From: Flavobacterium sp. MK4S-17 | GTDB taxonomy: Bacteria > Bacteroidota > Bacteroidia > Flavobacteriales > Flavobacteriaceae | Length of the DNA: 64,000 nt | Assembly: GCF_009848495.1 (NCBI RefSeq) | Contig: NZ_WWEP01000006.1 | Location: forward strand, 62,001 to 126,000 | Direction of reading: 5' to 3' | Shown: piece by piece, positions 43,770-53,436 of the stretch | Numbering within the stretch: position 1 is the stretch's first letter | Layout of the letters: the number at the start of each line of letters is the position of its first letter | Notes under the pieces: generated by a model | What the model was told of the DNA's origin: nothing | The model's database searches: none | What the model saw: only the letters and a program-made list of their open reading frames with translations | Program-made: the position numbers and the translations under genes

Positions 43770-44561
43770 ATGGATTTTATACAATTATCAGGCTATTTAC
43801 TTGCGTTGCTGATTGGTGTTTCACTTGGGCTTATAGGCAGTGGGGGTTCAATACTTACTGTACCTATACTGGTTTATGCAATGGGCCTAGATGCGGTAAC
43901 CGCTACAGGCTATTCGTTATTTGTTGTGGGCATTACCGCCCTTGCCGGAGGAACAAGGAATGCTTTAACAGGTAATGTAAATTTTAGTATCGTTTTCCTG
44001 TTCGGCATACCTTCTTTAATAACCGCTTATCTTGTGCGTGCTTTAGTAATACCTGCTATACCTGATACTATTGGTACAATAGGCAACTTTGCCCTGACAA
44101 AGCCGTTGATGTTAATGCTACTTTTTGCCGTAATAATGCTGCTGGCAGCCATGAAAATGATACGGTCAGCATCTCCTGCCTTTGAACCCTCGGCTCTTTC
44201 AAAAGGAAAAATTATTATAAGTGGTACAGCAACAGGCTTGCTTGCAGGCGCAGTGGGTGCCGGGGGTGGTTTTCTTATTATACCTGCGTTAGTGTTCCTT
44301 GCAGGGCTTCCCATGAAAAAGGCCATAGGCACTTCACTGTTTATTATCGCCATACAGTCGTTAGCAGGGTTTGCGGGTGATGCTTTTAACCGCGCTATAG
44401 ACTGGTTCTTTCTAATACCCTTCACCCTGGTTGCCCTTTCCGGCATTTTTATAGGTATAACATTGTCGCGTAAAATTGATGGGGAAAAACTTAAATCCGG
44501 GTTTGGTTATTTTGTATTGCTGATGGGGGTTTATATTATTGTAAAAGAGCTGGTTATTTAA
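43770..44561 (+). CDS. TauE/SafE-family sulfite or organosulfur exporter
   Basis: An inner-membrane protein of 263 aa with about eight hydrophobic segments in two halves. The motifs are LIGSGGSILTVPILVY near residue 22 and its internal repeat GAVGAGGGFLIIPALVF near 165, typical of TauE/SafE (PF01925). Members export sulfite, sulfoacetate or related anions. It ends the sulfur cluster, has its own candidate operator and meets the histidine kinase gene tail to tail 7 bp later. Confidence 0.92.
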   Translation: MDFIQLSGYLLALLIGVSLGLIGSGGSILTVPILVYAMGLDAVTATGYSLFVVGITALAGGTRNALTGNVNFSIVFLFGIPSLITAYLVRALVIPAIPDTIGTIGNFALTKPLMLMLLFAVIMLLAAMKMIRSASPAFEPSALSKGKIIISGTATGLLAGAVGAGGGFLIIPALVFLAGLPMKKAIGTSLFIIAIQSLAGFAGDAFNRAIDWFFLIPFTLVALSGIFIGITLSRKIDGEKLKSGFGYFVLLMGVYIIVKELVI

Positions 44562-44568
44562 AAGGCAT

Positions 44569-45912
44569 CTATTCCACAAGGCAGATTAAAAAAGTAGTCC
44601 TTTCACCATCGGTATTGTAAATCAGGTAACCATTATGGGCTTCCACAATATTTTTGGAAAGGGTAAGCCCTATGCCGGCCCCCTGCTTCCTGGTGGTAAA
44701 GAAAGGAAGGAAAATTTTATCTTCAATTGCGGCGTCAATACCACTTCCTGTGTCGGATATTGTAATGAAGATGCGCTTATTTTTAAACTCGGCAGCTATT
44801 TCAATTTTCTTATCGGCCTTATCTTCCAGTGCATACATGCTATTGGTAAGTAAGTTTATGAGTACCTGCTCAATTTGCAGCCTGTCAACCATCAACCAGC
44901 GCTTATCAGTAACTTTATTGTCAATACTGATTCCTGCATTTTTAAGCAGAGGTGCCATAATTTGCAGCACGCTGCCAATCAGTGCGGTCAGCTCCGTTTT
45001 CTCTTTAACAGGAGATGGCAGCATGGCAAGCTTGCGGTAGCTTTCTATAAACCCCTGTAAATGGTCGCTGCGGTGTATCATGGTATTAACACTTTGCCTT
45101 ATATCATCAAGGTCGTCATCCGTTAACTTTTCCTGCCCGGCTATTTCCTGAAGGTTCTGTGCAAGGGAGCGTATGGGAGTAACGGAGTTCATAAGCTCAT
45201 GTGATATAACTTTCATCAGGTTTACCCATGCTTCTTTTTCCTTTTTATCTATTACATTTTGTATAGAATCCATCAGGACAATATAATACTCATCGTTATA
45301 ATTTACCGTTTTAGAAGCCTGCAATATAAAAGTCTGCATGTCCTCTTTATCTATGCGTATCTGTATTGATGTTTTTATATCATCAAAATCCCGTTCCTCT
45401 ATAATAGTACATAAGGATGGCAGCATATTTTTAAGGTAATGCCATTTTGTAACTTTGGGAACCCGGAAATGGCCTGAAAAATAATCATTAATAAAAAAGA
45501 TGTTCCTCTCCTCTTCCCCTTGCTTTTTTTGCAGTATAAGTACTGCCGTTTCTATATTGTTGAGTATGGAACTGTAAACGATGTCTTTTGATACCTGCTC
45601 CTGTTTGTTTGCTTTCAGGGTATTGTATAACCTAAAAAGGCTTTTGTAATTTTGAAGCCCGCTGTGTTTGGAGAAATCAGCTGAAAAATCATCATTTAAT
45701 ATGGCACTGATTGTTTTATCATAAAACTGAAAAACATTTTGAACAAAATAAAACAGCTCAGCCAGCAATGCTATAAAAATTAGCAGAAAAAAAATGGTGG
45801 TGTATATAAAGTGATGGGTATATAAAAAGAAAATACAAGCTACAACAGCCAGTATAACTATGAGCCGTAAAAATAAAAGCTGGTATAACTGAAATGATTT
45901 CTTTTTAGCCAT
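44569..45912 (-). CDS. NtrY-like sensor histidine kinase
   Basis: Two membrane helices at the N-terminus (FLRLIVILAVVACIFFLY, TTIFFLLIFIALLAELFYF) leave almost no extracytoplasmic loop. A PAS-like segment follows (about residues 110-220), then HisKA with ISHELMNSVTPIRSLAQNL near 243 and HATPase_c with NLLTNSMYALED, DTGSGID and GIGLTLSKNI. The tiny loop suggests sensing within the membrane or cytoplasm. It overlaps its response-regulator gene by 8 bp, which encodes the cognate partner. Confidence 0.93.
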   Translation of the reverse strand: MAKKKSFQLYQLLFLRLIVILAVVACIFFLYTHHFIYTTIFFLLIFIALLAELFYFVQNVFQFYDKTISAILNDDFSADFSKHSGLQNYKSLFRLYNTLKANKQEQVSKDIVYSSILNNIETAVLILQKKQGEEERNIFFINDYFSGHFRVPKVTKWHYLKNMLPSLCTIIEERDFDDIKTSIQIRIDKEDMQTFILQASKTVNYNDEYYIVLMDSIQNVIDKKEKEAWVNLMKVISHELMNSVTPIRSLAQNLQEIAGQEKLTDDDLDDIRQSVNTMIHRSDHLQGFIESYRKLAMLPSPVKEKTELTALIGSVLQIMAPLLKNAGISIDNKVTDKRWLMVDRLQIEQVLINLLTNSMYALEDKADKKIEIAAEFKNKRIFITISDTGSGIDAAIEDKIFLPFFTTRKQGAGIGLTLSKNIVEAHNGYLIYNTDGERTTFLICLVE

Positions 45913-47254
45913 TGCCTATTTCATATTTTTCAATTCGCCTGTATAAAGCAGCCCTTGACAGGCCAAGCTCTTCTGCTGATTTACTGATATTATAATTATT
46001 TTTTATAAGCACCTTCTCTATAGATTTTTTCTCAATTTCAGATAACTGGAGTTCGTTTTCATCAACAGCAATATCCGTAATATTAGTAAGGTTCAAATCA
46101 TTTGCCGTAATTGTATTATTCTCGCATAATATAACAGCCCGCTCAATACGGTTTTCCATTTCACGTATGTTGCCATTCCATTGGTAAACCTCTATTTGCT
46201 GCAATGCCTTTTCATCAAATACCACTGTTTCCCTACCATATTTTTCTGCCATTTTACTTAGCAGGAAATCAGCAAGGGGTATCAGGTCTTCCCTCCTTTC
46301 ACGCAGGGACGGCAGGGTTATCTCCATCGTATTTATACGGTAGTATAAATCTTCCCGAAATATTTTTTTCGCTACTTCACTCCTTAAATCGGTATTGGTT
46401 GCGGTAATAATGCGTACATCAAGCTGGCGGGGCCTGCCCTCCCCCAGCCTGGTTACTGACTTGCTTTGTATTACCTGCAATAATTTGGACTGAAGATGCA
46501 ACGGCACATTTCCTATTTCATCTAAAAAAATAGTACCGTTTTGCGCCAGTTCAAACCGGCCCGCAGTATCGGCCTTAGCATCTGTAAATGCACCTTTGGC
46601 ATACCCGAAAAGCTCGCTCTCAAAAATATTTTCATTAAGCGCCCCCAAATCTACATGCACAAACGGTTTGCCTGCCCGCGCTGATGCCTGGTGTATGTGC
46701 TGTGCCATAACATATTTACCTGTACCATTTTCACCCAGTATAAGCACATTGGCATCTGTTTTTGCCACTTTGCCTGCCAGCGCATAGGCATTTTTTATTG
46801 CCGGTGAATTACCAATAAAAAAGGTATCCCGGGCCGGTGCTTCCGCTATCTTTTTCTTCCCTTTACGTGCCTCATCTACTGCAGCTTTTACCACTTCAAT
46901 AAGCCTGCTGTTATCCCAGGGCTTTAAAACATAGTCAAAAGCGCCTTTTTTTAATCCTTCTACGGCTGTTTCCACCTTTCCAAAGGCGGTCATTAAAATA
47001 ACTACTGTTGCAGGGGCAAAAGTTTTAATTTCCTTCAGCAGGTATATGCCCTCACGCCCATCTTCAAAACCAATCCTGTAATTCATATCCAACAGGACAA
47101 CATCAACCGGTGTTTCCGAAAGCAGCGAAAGTATATGTTTGGGATTATTAAGGGTGTAAACCGATTCAAAATGCTTTTTTAATACCATTTTTGAGGCAAA
47201 TACAATCGCCTCATCATCGTCAATTATTAAAATACCTGCCTGTGTTTTTTTCAT
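45905..47254 (-). CDS. NtrC-family sigma-54-dependent response regulator
   Basis: The receiver domain has ILIIDDDEAIVF and the phosphoacceptor Asp56 (VVLLDMNYR). The AAA+ domain has Walker A GENGTGKYVMAQ, the sigma-54 contact loop GAFTDA (variant of GAFTGA) and LDEIGNVPLHLQSKL. A Fis-type HTH (ISKSAEELGLSRAALYRRIEKY) ends it. The ATG at 47254 is chosen; an upstream GTG would translate the enhancer-like dyads. It should activate the divergent exporter operon and perhaps repress itself. Confidence 0.94.
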   Translation of the reverse strand: MKKTQAGILIIDDDEAIVFASKMVLKKHFESVYTLNNPKHILSLLSETPVDVVLLDMNYRIGFEDGREGIYLLKEIKTFAPATVVILMTAFGKVETAVEGLKKGAFDYVLKPWDNSRLIEVVKAAVDEARKGKKKIAEAPARDTFFIGNSPAIKNAYALAGKVAKTDANVLILGENGTGKYVMAQHIHQASARAGKPFVHVDLGALNENIFESELFGYAKGAFTDAKADTAGRFELAQNGTIFLDEIGNVPLHLQSKLLQVIQSKSVTRLGEGRPRQLDVRIITATNTDLRSEVAKKIFREDLYYRINTMEITLPSLRERREDLIPLADFLLSKMAEKYGRETVVFDEKALQQIEVYQWNGNIREMENRIERAVILCENNTITANDLNLTNITDIAVDENELQLSEIEKKSIEKVLIKNNYNISKSAEELGLSRAALYRRIEKYEIGNG

Positions 47255-47257
47255 TGG

Positions 47258-47273
47258 TGTGCGGTTTCGGACA
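47258..47273. promoter_or_regulatory. Enhancer-like dyad 1
   Basis: TGTGCGGTTTCGGACA has half-sites TGTgCG and CGGACA around GTTT. It lies just upstream of the response-regulator ATG and about 124 bp before the hlyD-like start. Confidence 0.65.
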
Positions 47274-47279
47274 AAAAAG

Positions 47280-47295
47280 TGTTCGGTATCGGACA
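47280..47295. promoter_or_regulatory. Enhancer-like dyad 2
   Basis: TGTTCGGTATCGGACA has the same layout as dyad 1 (14 of 16 identical). The centres are 22 bp apart, two helical turns, as expected for cooperative NtrC-type enhancer binding. Confidence 0.68.
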
Positions 47296-47356
47296 CTGAG
47301 AAATTTTTGTGGTAAATAAATCACTATAAATTAATCAATTACAACTTTTAAAATAA

Positions 47357-47370
47357 TGGCATAAAATTGT
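47357..47370 (+). promoter_or_regulatory. Weak sigma-54-like promoter of the exporter operon
   Basis: TGGCATAAAATTGT has TGGCA and TTG boxes of sigma-54 type, but the GG-to-GC spacing is one base short and the -12 GC is GT. It lies 27 bp before the start codon, downstream of the dyads. Confidence 0.35.
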
Positions 47371-47396
47371 TATTCTATATGCCAAAACAAACATAA

Positions 47397-48638
47397 ATGG
47401 ATACCGTTGTTAAGCGTAAAAGTAAAAAAAATAAGTATTTTTTGATGGCAGTACCTGCTTTTTTACTGATAGGCTATTTTGTTTATTCAGCAGCAATAAA
47501 AAAGAGGAGCCTTAACGTAAGCAGGAAAGAAATAGTGATAAAAACAGTTGAGGATAACTATTTTGAGGATTTTATAGTATTTCAGGCTAAGGTTGAGCCG
47601 CTGCATTCCACATTGCTTAATGTTATTGAAGGAGGCTCTGTACAGGAAATATATATAGAAAATGGAGATTATGTAGAAAAAGGCCAGCCATTGGTAAGGT
47701 TATATAACCCGAATACCGAACTGGGCTATGTAACACAGGAAACCTCTATAATAGAACAGATAAACAACCTTAATAAGGCAAAACTGGACTTAAGGAACCA
47801 GGAACTAAGCATGGCTAAAGACCTTGTAGCAATAGAACATGATTACCTTGATGCCAAAAACCTATATGAACTGAACGGAAAGTTATATAAGGAAGAAATA
47901 TTATCTAAAAACGAATGGGATAAAACTCAGGAAAACTTTAGGTTTCAAAAAGAGCGCAAAGGCATTATACAGCAAAGCATACAAAAGGAAAAGCAGGCAA
48001 ACATTATACTTATATCGCAAATAAACCAATCGCAGGCCATTATGCAAAAAAGCCTTGAAATACTGCGCAGCAACAAAAAGAATTTTTTAGTTACCGCACC
48101 TTTTTCGGGCAGGGTATTGTCTTTTGAGCCTGTGCTTGGCAAAAACTACCAAGCAGGCGAAAGCATAGGAAAGATAGATGTTATGAAAGGTTATAAATTA
48201 CAGGCCGAGGTAGATGAATATTATCTTGATAAAATTTCTACAGGACAAAAAGGGCAGATAGATTTTAACAACAGCATAATTGAAGTTGAAGTAGCTAAAA
48301 TTATACCTGAAATTAAAAACGGGCGCTTTTTAGTTGACCTTGAATTTAAACAGAGTAAGGAACTTGACCTAAAGCAGGGATTAAGTTTTGCAGTAAGGCT
48401 TATATTGTCAGAAAAAACAAAAACCACTGTATTAACTAAAGGGAGTTTTTATGAGGATACTGCAGGGAAATGGATATTTGTTGCCGAAGGAGATAAAGCA
48501 ATCAGGAGAAATATAAAGCTGGGAAGGGAAAACCCTCTTTATTATGAAGTAGAAGAAGGCCTTAAACTGGGTGAAAAAGTAGTTACCTCATCTTACAGGG
48601 ATTACAGCGATATACAGGTATTAAATATAAAAGAGTAA
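47397..48638 (+). CDS. HlyD/MFP-type periplasmic adaptor
   Basis: A membrane-fusion protein linking an inner-membrane ABC permease to an outer-membrane channel. The N-terminal anchor is at about residues 15-32 (FLMAVPAFLLIGYFVYSA). The biotinyl-lipoyl-like halves are GGSVQEIYIENGDYVEKGQPLVRL near 80 and VTAPFSGRVLSFEPVLGKNY near 235, with a long coiled-coil hairpin between them and a beta-barrel domain after. It is the first gene of the exporter operon, divergent from the response regulator. Confidence 0.92.
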   Translation: MDTVVKRKSKKNKYFLMAVPAFLLIGYFVYSAAIKKRSLNVSRKEIVIKTVEDNYFEDFIVFQAKVEPLHSTLLNVIEGGSVQEIYIENGDYVEKGQPLVRLYNPNTELGYVTQETSIIEQINNLNKAKLDLRNQELSMAKDLVAIEHDYLDAKNLYELNGKLYKEEILSKNEWDKTQENFRFQKERKGIIQQSIQKEKQANIILISQINQSQAIMQKSLEILRSNKKNFLVTAPFSGRVLSFEPVLGKNYQAGESIGKIDVMKGYKLQAEVDEYYLDKISTGQKGQIDFNNSIIEVEVAKIIPEIKNGRFLVDLEFKQSKELDLKQGLSFAVRLILSEKTKTTVLTKGSFYEDTAGKWIFVAEGDKAIRRNIKLGRENPLYYEVEEGLKLGEKVVTSSYRDYSDIQVLNIKE

Positions 48639-48768
48639 AGTATGATACAAATAATAACAGAATGTATTTTATCAATAATGAGCATGTTTATTTAAAGAGT
48701 TCAGTCATCAATCAATTAACCAATTATAACAGCGGACTAATCAACCGCATACTATAAACACACCAAAT

Positions 48769-50208
48769 ATGAAAAAATTAGTTTTTTTATTATTAGCAGC
48801 ACTTCCTTCATTTGGACAGGAATGCAATTGCGAGGAAAGTTTTAACTGGGCTAAAAAAACTTTCGAGGAAAATGACGCAGGATTCCGTTATGCGGTTGAC
48901 AAAAAGGGCGAAGCCGCTTACAATGCGCACAACAGGTCATTTCTTGAAAAGGTGAAAACTATTAACACCACCGCAGGTTGTGCCGAGGCCATTTATGACT
49001 GGATGAAATTTTTTAGAAACGGGCATATATCAGTCAATATTATTGAAGACAATACCGGGCAGGATGCAGAACCTGCTCAGGAAATACCAGGGCATGCAGA
49101 TTGGGAAAAATATGATATTACCGAGCAGCAGCTAAACAAATACCTTTCAAAAATAAAGAAAACCTCTGTAGAAGGTATCTGGAAAACAGGCCCTTACACA
49201 ATAGGAATAGTGAAAAATGGAAATGGCTATACCGGATTTATTATTGAAGGAGGGAATAGCGGGTGGCAAAAGAATCAGGTTAAAATACAATTTAATGCTG
49301 TTTCAGACAATAAATATGCGGGGACTTATTACCTGAAGAATTACTCGGAATACAAATTTGAAAGCGCGAAACTGATTGGCTTTAATACGATGCAGATTAG
49401 TGCATTTACATTAACACGTGTAAACCCTGATAAAAAAGACTCCAAAAACACTATCAACTATCTTGAATTGCTTAATGCACAGGGGCCAATGGTTCAGCAG
49501 TATTCTGAAAACACCCTTGTGTTACGCATACCCTCATTTGCTTATGAAAACAAACGCAGTATTGACAGTGTTATAAACGCAAACCATGATAAAATAATAA
49601 AAACAAGGAACCTTGTAATTGATATAAGGAACAATGGCGGAGGTTCAGATAACAGCTATGCGCAAATTATACCTTACCTATACACTAACCCTATCAGGAT
49701 TATAGGGCTGGAAATGCTTTCTACACCGCTTAACAACCAGCGCATGGAAGAATTTTTAAAATATCCTGACATTTCCAGTGAGAAAAAGAAAGCCATTAAA
49801 GAAAATTTAAAAACCCTGAATGATAACCTGGGTAAGTTTGTTAACCTTAACGATCAAAAAGTATATGTGCAAACCCTTGATACCGTTTACAATTATCCTA
49901 AAAATGTTGCAATACTTATAAACAGGGCAAATGGCAGTACATCAGAGCAGTTTTCGCTTGCTGCAAAACAAAGCACAAAAACAAAGCTTTTTGGTACAAC
50001 CACTATGGGTGTGCTTGACATAAGCAATATGCATTTTGTTACATCGCCATGCGGAAAAATAGAAATGGGCTACTGCCTTTCCAAAAGTTACAGGATTCCC
50101 GAAATGGCTATTGATGATAAAGGCATACAGCCCGATTATTACCTTGATGATACCATACCTGATGAGGATTGGGTAGAGTATGCCGAACAAACATTTTCAG
50201 CAAAATAA
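48769..50208 (+). CDS. Secreted S41-family peptidase
   Basis: MKKLVFLLLAALPSFGQ is a signal peptide. The C-terminal half is an S41 (tail-specific/CtpA-like) domain, with LVIDIRNNGGGSDNSYAQI near residue 283 and the nucleophile region RANGSTSEQFSLAAKQS near 385, followed by FGTTTMGVLDI. No PDZ domain is visible, so substrate selection must differ from CtpA. It sits between the HlyD adaptor and the ABC ATPase on the same strand. Its position suggests processing of the exported molecule, but this is inferred. Confidence 0.87.
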   Translation: MKKLVFLLLAALPSFGQECNCEESFNWAKKTFEENDAGFRYAVDKKGEAAYNAHNRSFLEKVKTINTTAGCAEAIYDWMKFFRNGHISVNIIEDNTGQDAEPAQEIPGHADWEKYDITEQQLNKYLSKIKKTSVEGIWKTGPYTIGIVKNGNGYTGFIIEGGNSGWQKNQVKIQFNAVSDNKYAGTYYLKNYSEYKFESAKLIGFNTMQISAFTLTRVNPDKKDSKNTINYLELLNAQGPMVQQYSENTLVLRIPSFAYENKRSIDSVINANHDKIIKTRNLVIDIRNNGGGSDNSYAQIIPYLYTNPIRIIGLEMLSTPLNNQRMEEFLKYPDISSEKKKAIKENLKTLNDNLGKFVNLNDQKVYVQTLDTVYNYPKNVAILINRANGSTSEQFSLAAKQSTKTKLFGTTTMGVLDISNMHFVTSPCGKIEMGYCLSKSYRIPEMAIDDKGIQPDYYLDDTIPDEDWVEYAEQTFSAK

Positions 50209-50233
50209 AAAACAATTAAATAAACATATAGTC

Positions 50234-50938
50234 ATGATAAAAATTGAACAGCTTTCAAAAATATTTAGCACCGAAGAAGTGGAAACAAAAGCCCTTAATG
50301 AAATTTCCATGGAAATAAAACAGGGTGAATTTGTAACAATTATGGGCGCATCCGGCTGCGGTAAGTCTACACTTTTAAATATTGTCGGCCTGCTGGACAA
50401 TCCTACCTCCGGCAGCTATAAATTACTGGACAAAGAGATAACAGGATTAAGCGAAACGGAAAAATCAAAAATAAGGAAGCAGAACATAGGCTTTGTATTC
50501 CAGAATTTTAACCTGATTGATGAGCTATCAGTTTATGACAATATAGAACTGCCGTTGATTTATAATAATATCCCTGCCGGCGAAAGAAAGAAAAAAGTAG
50601 AGGTCATTGCCGAAAGGCTTTCCATATCGCACAGGCTAAAGCATTTCCCGCAACAGCTGTCGGGCGGGCAGCAGCAACGGGTAGCTGTGGCAAGGGCACT
50701 GATTAATGACCCTAAAATAATACTTGCCGATGAACCTACAGGAAACCTTGACAGTAAAAACGGCAACGAGGTTATGGAACTGCTTACCGACCTTCATGCC
50801 AACGGTGCAACCATATTAATGGTTACCCACTCTGACTATGATGCGTCCTTTTCACAAAAAACCATTTTAATGAAAGACGGCATGATACTCTCACAAAAGC
50901 AAAACAGCAGGAATGTAGATGTGCTTGTAAACAATTAA
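50234..50938 (+). CDS. MacB/LolD-type ABC transporter ATPase
   Basis: The ATPase of a MacB/LolD-type exporter: Walker A GASGCGKST near residue 41, Q-loop FVFQNFNLIDELSV, signature LSGGQQQRVAVARAL and Walker B IILADEPTGNLDS. The ATG at 50234 begins MIKIEQLSKIF; an in-frame codon at 50180 lies within the S41 gene and is less likely. It starts 25 bp after the S41 stop. It powers the FtsX-type permease encoded next. Confidence 0.95.
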   Translation: MIKIEQLSKIFSTEEVETKALNEISMEIKQGEFVTIMGASGCGKSTLLNIVGLLDNPTSGSYKLLDKEITGLSETEKSKIRKQNIGFVFQNFNLIDELSVYDNIELPLIYNNIPAGERKKKVEVIAERLSISHRLKHFPQQLSGGQQQRVAVARALINDPKIILADEPTGNLDSKNGNEVMELLTDLHANGATILMVTHSDYDASFSQKTILMKDGMILSQKQNSRNVDVLVNN

Positions 50939-50973
50939 CAGCTTTTATCAATCAATCATTAATCAAAAACAAC

Positions 50974-53409
50974 ATGCTTAAAAACTGGTTTAAAATATTT
51001 TTATATAATGTAAAAAACAACAAGTTATTTACATCACTCAACATACTTGGGCTTAGTATTGGTATAGCAGGATTAATTTTTGCCATGCTGTACTGGAACG
51101 AGGAACATTCCTACAATAGCTGGATAGAAGATAAGGACAGGACGTTTCAGGTAACCAATGATTTGGGCGACCTTAACCTTGATATATGGTCTACCAACCT
51201 TGCAGCCACCGGTGAACTTCTACAGGCTTCATCAGATGATTTGGAAAGCTATTGTTATGTAAACGACTGGTATTCGGGCGAAATAATTTCATATAAAGGC
51301 AATAAGATTATATGTTCCAAAATTACTGATGCCCAAAAAAACTTTTTCTCCTTTATCCCTTTTGAATTTATAAAAGGCAACCCTAAAACAGCATTAAGCG
51401 CAAACAGTATAGTATTATCTGAAAAAACAGCCAAAGCCCTGTTTGGTGATGAAAACCCTATAAACAAGCAGATAAAGTATGCTAAGGGTGTTAAAATTGT
51501 AAAAGGGGTTTACAGGGTTGATAAAAGGACATTTTTTGAACCCGAAGCAGTTATTAACAATATTGAAACCAGGCTTGCCGAAAATAAAGATGAATGGGGT
51601 AATTTTAATTTTGCCCTGCTTGTAAAGCTTAAAAATCCTGCTGCTAAAGAAAAGACTGAAAAGCAGATAGAGAATATTTACTATGAAAACAGGATAAAAA
51701 GATATGCTAAGAACGAGGGTATAAGCCCTGAAGAATATTTAAAAAAGAACGGTAATATTAAAGTGCATCTTGAACCTTTATCCCAGGTAAGGCTGCATAC
51801 CCTTACTAGTGGTGGCCCGGAAGGTAAAGGCAACTACCAGTTCCTAGTAATAATGTTTGGCCTTTCTATACTGATACTTATCCTTTCTATAACCAATTAT
51901 GTAAACCTTGCCACAGCCAATGCCATAAAAAGGGCAAAGGAAGTAGGAATACGTAAAATACTTGGGGCAACCAAAGGCAATATTATCCGCCAGTTTATAT
52001 TTGAAACTGTAATTACAGCAATAATTGCTATTTTAATTTCACTTGTGGTAGTAGAGTTATCCCTGCCCTATTATAATGATTTTTTAAACAAAACACTGAT
52101 GCTGCACAGTAATGAGTTTTATGTGCAGCTAATAGTAATTTTTATAATAGTAGTTATTACTGCAGGTATATTTCCGGCGGTATATGTATCAAATTTTGAG
52201 ACATTAAAAGTACTTAAAGGCAACTTTAGCAGGAGTAAGAGCGGCGTATGGCTGCGAAACGGCATGCTGATACTCCAGTTTGCCATTGCATCCTTTTTTA
52301 TAATAGGCTCTTACATTGTTTACAGCCAGGTAAACCACATGGCCAACATGGAACTGGGCTTTAATGGCGACCAGGTAGTACAGGTACAATACAGGAATTT
52401 TTATGACTGGAAAGATGAAAACTATCAGGAAAAATTATTTAACCGCTACTATACCATAAAAAGGGAGCTTTCAAAAATCAAGGGCGTTCAGCAGGTAACT
52501 ACAGGTGCTTTTGATTTTGGCAACGGCGCCAATTCATCATCGGGTTTTAAGTATAAAGATGTTAATAATATTCAGGGACAAAACATGGCAGTTGATTTCG
52601 GCATGCTGGAAATGATGCAAATTAAAATAGTAAAAGGGCGCGGCTTTTCAGAAAAATATGCACTGGATACTGTTAATTCTGTTATGGTTAATGAAACGGC
52701 GCTAAAAATGATGAAAGAAAAAGACCCTATAGGCAAAATAATACACTGGAACAATAAAGATTTGAAAATAGTAGGCATAGTAGATGATTTTAATGTAACC
52801 GGCCCGCAAAATGAAATTCCCCCTATGACATTTTTCCATTTTAAAACCATTACATGGATGCTTGGTAATGTTAGCAGCATATATGTTAAAGTTGATGCAG
52901 AGAACATGCAGCAAACCATTGCAGATATTGAAAAATTCTGGACAACAAAAGTAGATACCGAATATCCGTTCAGTTATGATTTTGTAAATAAAAATTATGC
53001 ACGCACATACGAGGATTATATAAAGCAAAAAAACCTTTTTTCCCTTCTTAATATTATAGTAATCCTTATCGCGGTATTTGGTTTATTTGCCCTGGCCTCC
53101 TACTCTATCCAGAGAAAAATGAAGGAAATAGCCATAAGGAAAACACTGGGCGCTGAAACGGGCGTACTTTTAAAGGAACTTTCAAAACAATATATACTGT
53201 TTTGTATAGCAGGGTTTGCTATTGCTTTACTTCCAGTTTATTACTTACTGGATAAATGGCTGGAAAATTTCGCTTTCAGGATAGATATTTCACCCATGCC
53301 GTTTATAGTAGGCTTTATAGTGCTGCTTATGCTCACACTGGTTGTTGTACTTAGCCGTGCTTATCAGGCAACAAAAGTTAATGTATTGAAATACCTTAAA
53401 TACGAATAG
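50974..53409 (+). CDS. FtsX-like ABC transporter permease (MacB type)
   Basis: 811 aa with the double MacB arrangement: TM1 near residue 20 (SLNILGLSIGIAGLIFAML), a periplasmic core, three helices around 285-400 (ITNYVNLATANAIKRAKEVGIRKILGATKGNIIRQF contains the coupling region), then a second half with another core and a matching KEIAIRKTLGAETGVLLKEL segment near 715. This family couples ATP hydrolysis to periplasmic movement that drives export through TolC, often of peptides, lipids or antibiotics. Cargo is unknown. Confidence 0.93.
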   Translation: MLKNWFKIFLYNVKNNKLFTSLNILGLSIGIAGLIFAMLYWNEEHSYNSWIEDKDRTFQVTNDLGDLNLDIWSTNLAATGELLQASSDDLESYCYVNDWYSGEIISYKGNKIICSKITDAQKNFFSFIPFEFIKGNPKTALSANSIVLSEKTAKALFGDENPINKQIKYAKGVKIVKGVYRVDKRTFFEPEAVINNIETRLAENKDEWGNFNFALLVKLKNPAAKEKTEKQIENIYYENRIKRYAKNEGISPEEYLKKNGNIKVHLEPLSQVRLHTLTSGGPEGKGNYQFLVIMFGLSILILILSITNYVNLATANAIKRAKEVGIRKILGATKGNIIRQFIFETVITAIIAILISLVVVELSLPYYNDFLNKTLMLHSNEFYVQLIVIFIIVVITAGIFPAVYVSNFETLKVLKGNFSRSKSGVWLRNGMLILQFAIASFFIIGSYIVYSQVNHMANMELGFNGDQVVQVQYRNFYDWKDENYQEKLFNRYYTIKRELSKIKGVQQVTTGAFDFGNGANSSSGFKYKDVNNIQGQNMAVDFGMLEMMQIKIVKGRGFSEKYALDTVNSVMVNETALKMMKEKDPIGKIIHWNNKDLKIVGIVDDFNVTGPQNEIPPMTFFHFKTITWMLGNVSSIYVKVDAENMQQTIADIEKFWTTKVDTEYPFSYDFVNKNYARTYEDYIKQKNLFSLLNIIVILIAVFGLFALASYSIQRKMKEIAIRKTLGAETGVLLKELSKQYILFCIAGFAIALLPVYYLLDKWLENFAFRIDISPMPFIVGFIVLLMLTLVVVLSRAYQATKVNVLKYLKYE

Positions 53410-53436
53410 ATACAATTGTTTAGTTTTTTTGCTTTT

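Noticed and set aside
47255..47296. Upstream GTG start for the response regulator
   Set aside because: It would translate the two enhancer-like dyads, and the receiver domain begins shortly after the ATG at 47254.
48642..48695. 17-codon reading frame after hlyD
   Set aside because: Too short, with no conserved feature; likely chance in AT-rich spacer, although a peptide precursor cannot be excluded without comparison.
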